A stretch of DNA of 52,485 bases from Hyphomicrobiales bacterium. Its GTDB lineage: Bacteria; Pseudomonadota; Alphaproteobacteria; Rhizobiales; Rhizobiaceae. Made by a program: the position numbers and the translations under genes. Below, piece by piece: positions 15,205-23,714 of this stretch; position 1 is the first letter of the stretch, and every line of letters starts with the position of its first letter. The stretch spans positions 1-52,485 of the forward strand of contig UBYX01000041.1 in NCBI GenBank assembly GCA_900469955.1, given 5' to 3'. The notes under the pieces are model-generated. The model was not told where the DNA came from and made no database searches. It saw only the letters and a program-made list of their open reading frames with translations.

Positions 15205-15957
15205 TCATAGGAGCGTCGGCTCTTTCTCCTCCTCGGCCGTCTTCTCCATCTTTGGCAGCGGCACGAGCTCGTTATCAGGCAGGGGTCGCTGAAGAACTTT
15301 GGCTTCCTCCCATGGAGCGGTTAGCCACGCCTCGACCTCATCCTCGGTCTTCAGGATCACCGGCATGGCCTTCGGATGGATTGGCCCAACGATGCTATTT
15401 GGCTCCGTCGTCAGGAAGGCAAAGAGGTCGCAGGTGATGAGGCCCTCTTTGACCTTTCGAACGCATTGCCAATCGCGCACCCAGAGACCCGCAAAGAACA
15501 TCAGCGGCTCCGTCTCGTCCCCGGCAAACCAGGCGTTCGGAGTTCTTCCGCCTTCGGCCTTGCTGGCAGGGTCCGGCTCAGCAAACCGCGTCACCGGCAC
15601 GACGCAGCGGTTTTCTACGCCAAGCCACCGCTTCCAATGCTGGCTGTTGGTGTTTCTGATATTCGTGGTGCCGCCGTCCGGCTCCATTTTCAGCAGCTCG
15701 TTGAAGTCAAACTGCTTGCCTTTAGCTCGTAGCTTATCGGCGCGCTTGGTTGCTGCCTCGAGGATTGCCTTCTGCGAACTCGGCATTCCCCACCGTAGCC
15801 AGGCCGCTTCGCGTTCGCCGTCGATGTTCCGCACGACCGGCGCCATCTGGTCAGGATAGATATCAAGCGACGGCTGAAGGTTGCCTAGCCGATCGAACGC
15901 CTTCGCGATGCCGCGGATGGCTTCCTGGTTGGTCGTGACGTTGTATAGGTTGCACAT
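15205..15957 (-). CDS. SOS response-associated peptidase (YedK/HMCES, SRAP family)
   Basis: A 250-residue SRAP protein that shields abasic sites in single-stranded DNA by a covalent bond through Cys2. The start is set at 15957 so that the protein begins MCNLYN, since Cys2 must follow the removed Met; GGAGG lies just upstream. The conserved order is present: NIRNTNSQHW, NRCVVPVTRFAEP (Glu at the FYEW position), and TEPNSIVGPIHPKAMPVIL with the active-site His. The C-terminal 15 residues are Glu-rich. It overlaps no other gene and lies near a ligD remnant, a common DNA-repair setting in rhizobia. Confidence 0.93.
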   Translation of the reverse strand: MCNLYNVTTNQEAIRGIAKAFDRLGNLQPSLDIYPDQMAPVVRNIDGEREAAWLRWGMPSSQKAILEAATKRADKLRAKGKQFDFNELLKMEPDGGTTNIRNTNSQHWKRWLGVENRCVVPVTRFAEPDPASKAEGGRTPNAWFAGDETEPLMFFAGLWVRDWQCVRKVKEGLITCDLFAFLTTEPNSIVGPIHPKAMPVILKTEDEVEAWLTAPWEEAKVLQRPLPDNELVPLPKMEKTAEEEKEPTLL

Positions 15958-15976
15958 TCCATCCTCCGTCTGACGG

Positions 15977-16471
15977 TCAAAACTGTTTGTCAATCAGCGC
16001 TTTTGCGCGATCCAAACATACTTGCAGGCCCTCTGTCGTCTTTGCCCGCGGCTGCCGATCTCCAAAATCCATGATGGCGCTGGATCCTGGTGGAGTGACC
16101 ACGGCGCAGTGGTCATTCGGGCTGTAGATTTTGATTCGGTAGCCTTTGTATTCTTCCATATATGCAGGCAACTCCCGTTTCCTCTCTTCAACCAGTGCCT
16201 TCATCGCATCCCAGTAATCCTCGACCTTTTTGGCCGCTTCAGCAGCGGTTGGAAGCCAGCCAGCGTTCGGTACAATGGGCGAGCCATAGAGCTTTTTTGG
16301 ATACGCTCCCGCCCAATTCCACTGATCTTTCTTCAAGGTCTCACGGTCGAGCCTAATCCTCCCCGCAAATTGCTCGCCATCATAGGCGCAATAATCCTCC
16401 AGCGGCTTCCCATCTAAACCGCGCTCGCCCGGCCATGACCGTATCCAGCGGTATTTCCTCTGCCATGTCAT
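15977..16471 (-). CDS. Conserved hypothetical protein (164 aa)
   Basis: Starts MTWQRKYRWIRSWPGERGLD and has many aromatic residues: WNWAGAYPKKLYGSPIVPNAGW, then a helix EAAKKVEDYWDAMKALVEERKREL and a C-terminal domain with PAYMEEYKGYRIKIYSPNDHCAV. The C-terminal part resembles small rhizobial proteins of unknown function that bear an EYKGYRI-like strand. The ATG at 16471, with AAGAGA upstream, is preferred over 16492. It is on the same strand as the SRAP gene, with 19 bp between, so co-transcription is likely. Confidence 0.72.
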   Translation of the reverse strand: MTWQRKYRWIRSWPGERGLDGKPLEDYCAYDGEQFAGRIRLDRETLKKDQWNWAGAYPKKLYGSPIVPNAGWLPTAAEAAKKVEDYWDAMKALVEERKRELPAYMEEYKGYRIKIYSPNDHCAVVTPPGSSAIMDFGDRQPRAKTTEGLQVCLDRAKALIDKQF

Positions 16472-16550
16472 TTGTTCTCTTGATGTTCTCATCTCTTATG
16501 ATGAGTCAATGGGGAATGTGTTTTTGAGGCTTCGCCGATGGAATGGGCGC

Positions 16551-16990
16551 ATGACCAAGCGCCCTCCGAAGCCATCCAGCCTCTCCTGGCCGACGAGAAC
16601 CTGCCGCTGCAGAGCCGCCCGTCAAATGGCGCGATCCCGAGCAGCCGCATTGCCGTTCGATCCTATGCCGGAGAGGGTGGAGCCATCTCTGGCCCTCCTG
16701 AAGAGCAAACCCCCGCGTGGGCCGGACTGGTCCTATGAGATCAAGTGGGACGGGTATCGACTTGCTGTCCACATAGAGCCTACAGGTGTTCGCATCATCA
16801 CCGCGGCGGCCTTGACTGGACACACAGGTTTCCGGCGATCGCGGATGCCGTCAAGGCGCTCGGCCAGACGACGATGAGCCTCGCGGCGAGGCGGTCGTGC
16901 TCGACCAGCAGGGCAGATACGACTTCGACCTCCTTCAGAACTCACTCGGCGCATCTGGAAAATCGGGCGGCACGCATGTGGGGATTCAAT
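16551..16990 (+). pseudogene. LigD (ATP-dependent DNA ligase D) fragment
   Basis: The middle of an ATP-dependent ligase is readable: LPFDPMPERVEPSLALLKSK, then GPDWSYEIKWDGYRLAVHIE, where EIKWDGYR is nucleotidyl-transfer motif I with its catalytic Lys. A frameshift follows near 16800, after which RGGLDWTHRFPAIADAVKAL and QGRYDFDLLQNSLGASGKS appear in other frames. Both ends and most domains (polymerase, phosphoesterase, OB) are missing. It is a relic of non-homologous end-joining ligase D. Confidence 0.75.
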
Positions 16991-17053
16991 GCTTGACTTT
17001 GGCGAGAGTTAGCCGACCCTAGTCGGCCTTAGCTCAGATTGCCGAATAAGCCT

Positions 17054-17434
17054 ATGTCGCGCACGATCATCACCACGCAGGCCGCACCAGCGGCGCCATC
17101 TTCCTACAGCCAAGCCGTGAAAGCGGCAGGATTGGTTTTCGTGTCCGGAACTGCGCCGATTGATCCTTCGACAGGGCAACTCGTGAAAGGTCCGGTGCAG
17201 GCCCAGGTCGCACAATGCCTTCGCAACATCTCCGCCATTCTGGAGGCTGCGGGTAGCAGTTTGGAAAAAGCGGTCAGTGCAACGTTAATTGTGGCCGAGG
17301 AGGAAGACTTCGCGGGCGCCAACGAAGAATGGCTTAAGTGGTTTCCCAACAACCCACCTGCCCGACAGGGAGCAAAGATGCCGGTCCGGATTCCGGATAT
17401 GAAGGTCTCGATAGCAATGATCGCCGAGGCGTAA
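17054..17434 (+). CDS. RidA family protein
   Basis: A 126-residue RidA/YjgF homolog, a trimeric cytoplasmic enzyme that hydrolyses reactive enamine/imine intermediates. The family landmarks are SYSQAVKAAGLVFVSGTAPIDP (about 17-38), QVAQCLRNISAILEAAGSSLEKAV (about 55-78) and the C-terminal PVRIPDMKVSIAMIAEA with the expected Arg. The start is the ATG at 17054, giving normal length, although the SD is weak. It stands alone among decayed genes, so no pathway partner can be named. Confidence 0.88.
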   Translation: MSRTIITTQAAPAAPSSYSQAVKAAGLVFVSGTAPIDPSTGQLVKGPVQAQVAQCLRNISAILEAAGSSLEKAVSATLIVAEEEDFAGANEEWLKWFPNNPPARQGAKMPVRIPDMKVSIAMIAEA

Positions 17435-17510
17435 ACCCCCGTCACGCCCCATGTCGGTAGTCCACATCACCTGCTTGAGTTTCTGAAAGCCGGCAGTCTA
17501 TTTCTCAGCG

Positions 17511-17714
17511 TTGACACCCCTTTGGCGCGTCGACGACTCGACCCGCCGCGTGTGGAGCGTCGGCAAGGGCTTCAAGCACGACGTGGCCCGCTCGCTGAAG
17601 AAGATGCGGGACAAGATCAAAACCCGCGTGCCTAACGACCGCGTGCCAGGAGCGAATCTCGTCACGACCGGGCCGGCTTACGTTGCAGAGATCGAACCGT
17701 GGTTGGACCAATGA
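17511..17714 (+). CDS. Small basic hypothetical protein (67 aa)
   Basis: Reads WRVDDSTRRVWSVGKGFKHD then a Lys/Arg-rich helix (ARSLKKMRDKIKTRVPNDRV) and TTGPAYVAEIEPWL. It looks coding and basic but I recognise no family. No strong SD is visible. It may be the tail of a lost longer gene. The structured noncoding stretch at 17800-17935 follows. Confidence 0.4.
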   Translation: MTPLWRVDDSTRRVWSVGKGFKHDVARSLKKMRDKIKTRVPNDRVPGANLVTTGPAYVAEIEPWLDQ

Positions 17715-17799
17715 CGGGAAGCAGCGAAACCCTTCCTTCTAGGGGCTGCGAGATCCTGCATGCGGGCGAACTGTATCGGCTGTCCGCCTAAAATCTCGC

Positions 17800-17935
17800 G
17801 CGGCCGGGAACGTTTCAACTGGATTCTGGTTCGATGTCCGAACGACGATCCAAGGCTCTCCTGATCGCTCCCCGATTTGTAGTTTTGGTTCGACGTTCCC
17901 GTCCCCCAATTTGCCCGCTTCGGCGGGCATTTCTT
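17800..17935 (+). ncRNA. Candidate structured small RNA
   Basis: No gene fits here, but nested complementarity does. CGGGAACGT (about 17804) pairs with ACGTTCCCG (about 17892). Inside it, GGAT...ATCC encloses the hairpin GTTCG-atgtc-CGAAC, and the single-stranded remainder contains CTCCTGATCGCTCCCC. The end is a perfect TGCCCGC-TTCG-GCGGGCA terminator stem (17912-17929) with TTTCTTT. A TAAAAT -10-like box at 17789-17794 would start transcription at the base of the closing stem, though I see no good -35. C-rich loops before a UUCG terminator are typical of rhizobial trans-acting sRNAs. Confidence 0.45.
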
Positions 17936-17936
17936 T
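17912..17936 (+). terminator. UUCG-capped terminator
   Basis: A perfect 7-bp stem TGCCCGC / GCGGGCA around a TTCG tetraloop, then TTTCTTT. It ends either the candidate small RNA or the transcript of the 67-aa gene. Confidence 0.8.
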
Positions 17937-17965
17937 GGGCTAATCTAGCTTCCGCTTAGTGCCTT

Positions 17966-18112
17966 TTACAGAGCATCAAGCTCCGCATTGTTGACGTTCA
18001 CGAGCATGAGATTTTCCGCAACCTCGATGATGGCTGCGAGAGTTTCCTCCTCGCACCAGCCGGCGGCTATGGCAGCTTCGATCACGTCATGTATGGGAAG
18101 TTCCGCGGTCAT
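17966..18112 (-). CDS. Small helical protein (48 aa), intact copy
   Basis: Starts MTAELPIHDVIEAAIAAGWC then EEETLAAIIEVAENLMLVNV and ends NNAELDAL. It is an acidic, three-helix-like mini-protein. A duplicated copy with a nonsense codon lies at 18697-18844, and the two share most of their DNA. The duplication, with amino-acid conservation in one copy, argues that it encodes protein. No SD is obvious. Function unknown. Confidence 0.5.
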   Translation of the reverse strand: MTAELPIHDVIEAAIAAGWCEEETLAAIIEVAENLMLVNVNNAELDAL

Positions 18113-18271
18113 TTGGACCGATGGGAAGTGTGCGACCGCCACCGACGAGGAGCGTCGTCAGTTGTGCTCGCGATTTGTCGTAGACAAACCAACGAAGGAG
18201 CAGAGGACTCGAAACTGCTGATGAAGCCGGATATGGTACCTGGCGCACAGTATAAGGGACAGGAGGTATCA

Positions 18272-18577
18272 ATGATAACCGCTGCTCAATGTCGCGCCGG
18301 GCGAGCACTCGTCGAGATATCGAGGGAGACCCTCGCAAAGCTGTCGGCCATCGACCTTCCCGTTATTGAGGCTTTCGAACACCGGATTGAGAAACCAGAC
18401 CAGCAAACCATCACGCGAATTCAAGCGGCACTGGAGATGGCCGGAGCAGTCTTCCTCGATGAGAGCAAAGACGGAGGAGGTGTGGGTGTACGTCTAAAAT
18501 TCGACGGTGCCTCAACCAGAAGGATTTCCGTTCTTGAAGGCGAAGGCGGGATCGTAGGTTCGGATGATGTCCCCTGA
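18272..18577 (+). CDS. XRE-type HTH protein (101 aa)
   Basis: A 101-residue DNA-binding protein: MITAAQCRAGRALVEISRET begins a Cro/C1-type HTH (about 4-58) with QTITRIQAALEMAGAVFLDE closing the domain. This N-terminal MIT(P/A)AQCRAAR signature is common in short rhizobial XRE proteins, whose C terminus usually ends near a GVRL motif; here GVGVRLKFDG is followed by 25 extra residues. GGAGG lies 6 bases before the ATG at 18272; the longer in-frame ORF from 18089 is noncoding leader. It may be an autoregulator; no target is apparent. Confidence 0.8.
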   Translation: MITAAQCRAGRALVEISRETLAKLSAIDLPVIEAFEHRIEKPDQQTITRIQAALEMAGAVFLDESKDGGGVGVRLKFDGASTRRISVLEGEGGIVGSDDVP

Positions 18578-18696
18578 GCATAGACCAGATGTTCTCTGCA
18601 TTTTCGAAGGCCAGATGAGATAGGCGTCCTGAGCACAACGCAGACATGATCAAAGGTTGCCGCGGCGGTGGCGACTGAGACCTTCGCCGGCGCTCG

Positions 18697-18844
18697 CTAG
18701 TAGATTATCTAGCTCCGGATTGTTGGCATTCGCCAGCATGAGATTGTCCGCGACCTCGATGTTGGCTGCGAGGGTTTCAACCTAGCCCCAACCGGCGGCT
18801 ATGGCTGCTTCAATCACGTCTTGTATGGGAAGCTCGACGGCCAT
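18697..18844 (-). pseudogene. Nonsense-mutated duplicate of the 48-aa gene
   Basis: The copy reads MAVELPIQDVIEAAIAAGWG, TAG stop, then VETLAANIEVADNLMLANAN NPELDNLL in the same frame. It matches the gene at 17966-18112 throughout. One codon change (to TAG) disrupts it. The surrounding 18578-19126 holds no other gene I can support. Confidence 0.55.
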
Positions 18845-19126
18845 TTCACAGAACAGATGACGGCTCACGTCTGGGCGTGTCGCGCACCTCCGCGCCTGCC
18901 TGCAAGAGGTGGCGGGCGCTCAGATCCGCCGCCCAGCTGGCGCCTAAAACCACTTGTGCGAGCCACTGCCTGCGCAGACCAAGAGCAGAAATGGCGGAGG
19001 CGGAGGGTCCACCGGAAGCGACGCCTTTGCGCTTTCTGCGGGCAATCATCGCTTGGCGCAAACTGAATCTCCATTGCGAGTGCCTCTGCGAGGTAGGACG
19101 AAGGTCGAAGCGGATCTAAAAGGTTG

Positions 19127-19384
19127 ATGGATCAAACGCTCGATGCAAGCGTCGGGAGTTCAGCGACTGATGCTCGCCCAAGATTAATTCCGGCACACGG
19201 CGAACGTCAACGGGCGGAAGTCGAGATACGCGTGTCGAAGAATGCCGAATTGCGCGCAAGCGTCGATGCCTCCAGCGGTGGCTTGCTTTCGGTCGCCGCT
19301 CTCGTCTCCAGCATACTTCTATCGACGGCTGTTCTGGTCCATGTCGCCACGCGCGACGCCCGGTCGACAAGCCTCTGGCGGTGA
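19127..19384 (+). CDS. Small single-span membrane protein (85 aa)
   Basis: The hydrophilic N terminus (about 45 residues) contains EIRVSKNAELRASVDASSGG. It is followed by one hydrophobic span LLSVAALVSSILLSTAVLVH (about 48-67) and a short basic end. The RxxxNAELxASVDASxGGLL...LLSTAVLV layout recurs in small rhizobial membrane proteins of unknown function. The SD (AAAAGG) is close to the ATG. The true start could be further downstream. Confidence 0.45.
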   Translation: MDQTLDASVGSSATDARPRLIPAHGERQRAEVEIRVSKNAELRASVDASSGGLLSVAALVSSILLSTAVLVHVATRDARSTSLWR

Positions 19385-19510
19385 CGAAGGCTCACTTCGA
19401 TCCTATCTTGAAGATCGTCGCTACAATCATCATCTAGGGACTACCACCCGAAACCAACGATAGCCGCGCCGCGAAATGATTTTCGCGTAGTCGCGGCCGT
19501 CCGGGTGAAC

Positions 19511-19541
19511 GAGGGCGCTCCCCAACGGGTCGAGCGCCCTC
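19511..19541. terminator. Strong inverted repeat, possible terminator
   Basis: A perfect 10-bp inverted repeat GAGGGCGCTC (19511-19520) / GAGCGCCCTC (19532-19541), followed by GGTTTG. The T tract is poor. It could end the upstream small gene or be a stem in the leader of the hydrolase gene. A minus-strand frame (19430-19580, ending RGYRWFRVVVPR) crosses it, and I cannot decide whether that is coding. Confidence 0.5.
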
Positions 19542-19571
19542 GGTTTGTCATAAGCCCGAAAGCGAGAGCCA

Positions 19572-20165
19572 TTGTCCGATAAAACCTTGATCGTCTTCCT
19601 GCATGGGATCGGTGCCTCTGGCGCGCAGCTCATGCCGCTGGCATCGTCCTGGCGCGCCGGCCTTCCTGACGCGCGCTTCGTCGCGCCAGACGCCCCGATG
19701 CATCACAGGTACGGACATCAGTGGTTCAGCACGGAGGGCAATCCCCTCGATCCGGAACGGCTCCAAAGCGCCAGAGAAGCATTCGACGGACTTATCAATG
19801 ACGTCATCCGGCGCAAAGGGTTCGCGGACGCCCATGATCGGGTTGCCTTCGTCGGCGTCTCGCAGGGAGCCATTGTCGCGCTCGACGCCGTTGCCTCCGG
19901 GAGGTGGAAGGTCGGCGCCCTGGTCGCGTTCTCCGGCCTGCTTCCCCCGCAGCCGGTTTCCCCCGCGAGCAACAGCACGCCGGTGCTTCTGGTGCATGGA
20001 GAGAACGACATCACCATCCCTCCCATGGCCTCGCGGCTCGCGGCCGCGCAGCTCGGAACAGCCGGCTTCAAGGTCGAGCTGGACGTTGAACGGGGCGCGG
20101 GACACACGGTTTCCAGCGCCGGCGCTCACAAAGCGCTGTCTTTTCTAAAGAAGACCCTGCTGTAG
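19572..20165 (+). CDS. Alpha/beta hydrolase, phospholipase/carboxylesterase type
   Basis: A 197-residue serine hydrolase of the dienelactone hydrolase/carboxylesterase group. The oxyanion region is LIVFLHGIGASG, and the nucleophile elbow GVSQG places Ser97. Asp146 (VHGENDITIP) and His178 (GAGHTVS) complete the triad. No signal peptide, so it is cytoplasmic. The start is TTG at 19572, which gives the usual family length; GAGAG precedes it. The substrate is probably a small ester. It stands alone; 20166-20813 downstream holds nothing convincing. Confidence 0.88.
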   Translation: MSDKTLIVFLHGIGASGAQLMPLASSWRAGLPDARFVAPDAPMHHRYGHQWFSTEGNPLDPERLQSAREAFDGLINDVIRRKGFADAHDRVAFVGVSQGAIVALDAVASGRWKVGALVAFSGLLPPQPVSPASNSTPVLLVHGENDITIPPMASRLAAAQLGTAGFKVELDVERGAGHTVSSAGAHKALSFLKKTLL

Positions 20166-20813
20166 TCGAAACTCGATAGCGGGCGGATCGTTCTTCATCC
20201 ATGACCGGTGAGCACCAGGAACAGGACGAGGTAAACGGCCTACCACAGGAGGCGGTTTCCTTTACGTCCGACCGGATGACCTTCGCGCGGCCGCGACGCT
20301 TCGAGCTCGAGCCGATCCTCAGCCCGTACCTGCGAGTGTTCAGCAACGGTTTCCGCATAAAGACACCGTATTCCAGGACGGTGGACGTGAGCTTCGGAAG
20401 GTACCATTCACGCGAACAGTGACGATAAAGTCTGGAAAAACCGGTTTGCGTCATACGACGATCTCCAGCACCGCTGGAGAGAGGCCAGGATGAAGCGTCG
20501 AACGACCGAACGTGAGAAACGCAGACTACTGGTATCAGGCAACGACCTCCCGCCACTTGGCAGGCCGGTGGCCACGGCAGCGTATGGGATCGTCGTCATC
20601 ACCGATGTGGCGGGCGACATCATTCGGCCGGGACTGAAGGGCATTTTTGGGCCGGGTGGAGACCCTCTACCCTTGATAAACTCGTCCATACCTGGCCAGG
20701 TCAGAGCCTGCTCCGAGGATGGTGGAACCCGACATTCGACGAGCTCAGAGAAGCAAGAGGGCCGCCTAATCTCGCGAACGCGGCATATACTCGGTGGGCG
20801 ACAGGCGCACGGT
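20166..20813. other. Stretch without a convincing gene
   Basis: Several open frames cross this stretch on both strands (for example plus 20201-20422 and 20490-21038), but none has an SD, a recognisable motif or a consistent coding look. It is probably decayed sequence between the hydrolase and the AraC regulator. Confidence 0.4.
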
Positions 20814-21713
20814 TCAGGCGGCAACAGCTGCCCGCGCATAGGCCCCGGGAGGCATTCCAACATGCCGATTGAAGGCCACACTAAAGGCGCTTGTCGATCC
20901 ATACCCGACACGCTGGGCAATGTCCGCCATGGCCATATCTTCGCGGAGGAACTCTTTTGCCAGTGCCATGCGCCATCCGGTCGCGTACTCCATTGGCGCG
21001 ACACCGACTTCCCTTCGGAACCGATCGAAGAACGTTGAACGAGACATGGCCGCCTCCTGCGCGAGCGTCTCCACCGTCATGCTGCGACCCGGATCTGAGT
21101 GGATCCGGCGCAAGGTCGGCGCCAGTAGCGGATCGGCCATGCCACGCAGGAGGCCCGGCGGCGCCTTGGCACCGGCAGACGATCGTAGCGCATCAATGAA
21201 CAGGACCTCGAGCAACCGGTGGAGAACCATCTCGCGCGCGGCACGGTCGGCCCTAGTTTCCTCGTTGATCATGCGGACCAGCGCCATCAACCGCTCTTCG
21301 CCGTGAACATGGATGACTTCCGGCAGCAGCGACACGAGAAGTGCCTTGTCATTCGATCCGAACGCACAATGCCCGACCAGTGCCTTGATTTCCGCCGGCG
21401 CTTCAGGGTCACCCAGGCGAAAGACTCCGGGGCTGGTTTCCAGACGTTGAGCAAGGGCGCCGCGTGCTGGCGGCTTCATGCTGCTCATCGTGAACGAGAA
21501 GATCTTCGGGACCAAGACGAAGTCACCCGCAGTGAGCACTATTGGGTCGCGTCCGGCGATTGTCATAAGGCAACGGCCTTCGACGACGGCGCAGTAGAAA
21601 GGGCTTCCGAGCTCTGTACGCTCAACCAGCCACTGACCACCGCCCGTGACCAGCTTCGAGATTGACGGACTAGGTTTCAGCAATGAAACAACTTCGGCGA
21701 CGGGATCGGTCAT
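20814..21713 (-). CDS. AraC-family regulator with cupin sensor domain
   Basis: A 299-residue regulator. The N-terminal part (about 10-190) is the cupin-like domain found in many AraC proteins beside dehydrogenases: GGGQWLVERTELGSPFYCAVVEGRCLM and LTAGDFVLVP. The C-terminal double HTH (about 205-295) has VETLAQEAAMSRSTFFDRFRREVG and MADIAQRVGYGSTSAFSVAFNRHVGMPPGAY. It is divergent from the SDR gene at 21812 with 98 bp between, the usual arrangement for regulation of the dehydrogenase in response to an electrophile or alcohol. Confidence 0.93.
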   Translation of the reverse strand: MTDPVAEVVSLLKPSPSISKLVTGGGQWLVERTELGSPFYCAVVEGRCLMTIAGRDPIVLTAGDFVLVPKIFSFTMSSMKPPARGALAQRLETSPGVFRLGDPEAPAEIKALVGHCAFGSNDKALLVSLLPEVIHVHGEERLMALVRMINEETRADRAAREMVLHRLLEVLFIDALRSSAGAKAPPGLLRGMADPLLAPTLRRIHSDPGRSMTVETLAQEAAMSRSTFFDRFRREVGVAPMEYATGWRMALAKEFLREDMAMADIAQRVGYGSTSAFSVAFNRHVGMPPGAYARAAVAA

Positions 21714-21811
21714 CTGTTCGGACTTCTGCTAAACACTCTTGGACATGTGCATATAGCAAGTCCGGATGATCAGGTCCATCTTCAGGCAAGTTAATAGTCA
21801 GGAGACAGAAC

Positions 21812-22570
21812 ATGCCAAAGATTTTCGTCACCGGTTGCTCGTCCGGTTTCGGCCTCGCCATCGCTCAGAAATTCGTGGACGCCGGGTGGAACGTGGTCGC
21901 AACCATGCGCACGCCGCGAAACGACCTGCTTCCGCCGAACGACCGGCTCGAAATTCTGCCGCTCGATGTCACGAGCCCGGATGGCATTGCGAAGGCGGTG
22001 GAAGCCGCCGGCCCGATCGATGCACTGGTCAACAATGCCGGCGTCGGCATGCTCAATGTGCTCGAAGGCTCCGAGATGGCGAAAATCCGCGAACTGTTCG
22101 AGACGAACGTCCTCGGCGCGATGGCGATGATCAAAGCTGTACTTCCGCAGATGCGGACCCGTCGCTCCGGCGTCATCGTCAACGTCAGCTCCGCCGTCAC
22201 GATAAGGCCGCTGCCCGCGCTCTCGGTCTACAGTGCCAGCAAGGCAGCGCTTAACGCATTCACGGAGAGCCTCGCGCTCGAAGCGGCTCTGTTCGGCATC
22301 CGCGCCAAACTTGTTCTGCCTGGCTCGGCGCCGACGACCGGCTTCGGCAAGAATGCTGTCTCGCGCATGGGCATGGAAATTCCCGAGCCATATACCGCCT
22401 TCGTCCACGACTACATGAAGAAGCTGCGTTCGGGCACTGAGGTCACGACGGCGGATGCAGTTGCGCAGGCCGTTTGGCGGTCTGTGACAGAGATCGACGC
22501 GCCGATGAAGATCCCCGCCGGCGCCGACACGGAAACCTCGTTCCGCCAAGCGGGCCATTTGCTCGCCTGA
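21812..22570 (+). CDS. Short-chain dehydrogenase/reductase (SDR)
   Basis: A 252-residue NAD(P)-dependent oxidoreductase. The cofactor motif TGCSSGFG (7-14), NNAG (74-77), Ser127 and Y140-x-x-x-K144 (YSASK) form the full SDR active site. The Arg after the second strand (ATMRTPRN) suggests NADP. It is divergent from the AraC regulator and 39 bp upstream of an alpha/beta hydrolase, so the two are likely co-expressed. The substrate is not predictable from sequence. Confidence 0.92.
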   Translation: MPKIFVTGCSSGFGLAIAQKFVDAGWNVVATMRTPRNDLLPPNDRLEILPLDVTSPDGIAKAVEAAGPIDALVNNAGVGMLNVLEGSEMAKIRELFETNVLGAMAMIKAVLPQMRTRRSGVIVNVSSAVTIRPLPALSVYSASKAALNAFTESLALEAALFGIRAKLVLPGSAPTTGFGKNAVSRMGMEIPEPYTAFVHDYMKKLRSGTEVTTADAVAQAVWRSVTEIDAPMKIPAGADTETSFRQAGHLLA

Positions 22571-22609
22571 ACATCACCATCAGAAATCCAGCCTCGAAGG
22601 TCCAGACCC

Positions 22610-23551
22610 ATGAACAATCTGATCAATCTCGCAAAGTATATTCCGACACCTGAAGCCGCTCTCACCGTGGCCTACACGCCGATCCGTCTTTCGATGCCGG
22701 GCCGCCAGCCGCTGGAACTGCGTCTGACGGCGCCCGCTACCGGAAGCAAGCTGCCGATCGTGCTGCTGTCGCATGGCTACGGCCCATCGAACTATATCCC
22801 GTCAAAGGACGGCTACGCTCCCCTTGTCCAGTTCTGGGCGGAGAGGGGGTTCGTCGTGATCCAGCCGACCCATGCGAGTTCGCGGGTCGGCGGCCTGCCG
22901 TCGGATTCACCCGGCGCGCCGTTCTTCTGGCGCGAGCGCGTCGAGGAGATGAAGGCAATCCTGGACCAACTGCCGGAGATCGAGCGGCAGGCGCCAGCCG
23001 TTGCCGGCCGCATGGATCATTCACGCATCGCCGCAGTCGGGCACTCTTTCGGCGGCCACACAGTCGGACTCCTCCTCGGCGTCCAGCTGGATGGTGAGGA
23101 TTTCTCCGACCGTCGCATCTCGGCCGGCATTCTCCTGACAACCCCGGGACGCGGTGGCAAGGATATGACTCCTGAGAAAGCTGAACACTTTCCGTTCTTC
23201 GACGTCGACTTTTCGACACTCTTGACACGCAGCCTGGTCATTTGCGGTGATATGGACAAACCGCATTTTACCCCCCGCGGCCCTGAGTGGCATGCGGATG
23301 CGTTCCATGATGCGCCAGGCGCAGTTGCAATGCTGATGATGCACGGCGTCGGGCATGGCCTTGGCGGGATCGCTGCCCTGGACGCAAAGGAAACAGAGAC
23401 TGAAGCACCAGAAGTACTGGAAGCGACCAGACGCCTGACGCTCGCCTGGCTTCAGACCGCGCTCGGCGCGGACGAGGGCGCATGGCCGCGAGCGCGCCTT
23501 GCGCTTGAGAGTGGGGCCGCCCCGCTTGCGACGGTCACAGAGAAGCACTGA
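22610..23551 (+). CDS. Alpha/beta hydrolase (chlorophyllase/platelet-activating-factor hydrolase-like)
   Basis: A 313-residue serine hydrolase without signal peptide. LPIVLLSHGYGPSNY supplies the oxyanion loop, and VGHSFGGH places the nucleophile Ser146. Later VICGDMDKPHF and MMHGVGHGLGG are the likely Asp and His regions. The layout resembles the predicted dienelactone-hydrolase/chlorophyllase-like group. It follows the SDR gene by 39 bp and shares its promoter region, so the pair may turn over an ester or lactone of a toxic aldehyde or ketone. Confidence 0.88.
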   Translation: MNNLINLAKYIPTPEAALTVAYTPIRLSMPGRQPLELRLTAPATGSKLPIVLLSHGYGPSNYIPSKDGYAPLVQFWAERGFVVIQPTHASSRVGGLPSDSPGAPFFWRERVEEMKAILDQLPEIERQAPAVAGRMDHSRIAAVGHSFGGHTVGLLLGVQLDGEDFSDRRISAGILLTTPGRGGKDMTPEKAEHFPFFDVDFSTLLTRSLVICGDMDKPHFTPRGPEWHADAFHDAPGAVAMLMMHGVGHGLGGIAALDAKETETEAPEVLEATRRLTLAWLQTALGADEGAWPRARLALESGAAPLATVTEKH

Positions 23552-23714
23552 ACTGCTGAGGGTCTGGGGCGCCGGCGCCCGATGCTAGGCCGTGACATTC
23601 GAGGCGAAAGCCACGCGCTGCAGTTGAGCGTCACTATCTCTTCTTCCTCAAGAGCTTGTTCCCTCGCCGCCCGCCCAGAATAGGTGTTCTGTCGCGATTG
23701 GAGGCAAGGTATCG

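Noticed and set aside
20490..21038. Plus-strand 182-codon open frame
   Set aside because: Overlaps the AraC regulator gene antisense over its last 75 codons and shows no domain; likely chance in GC-rich DNA.
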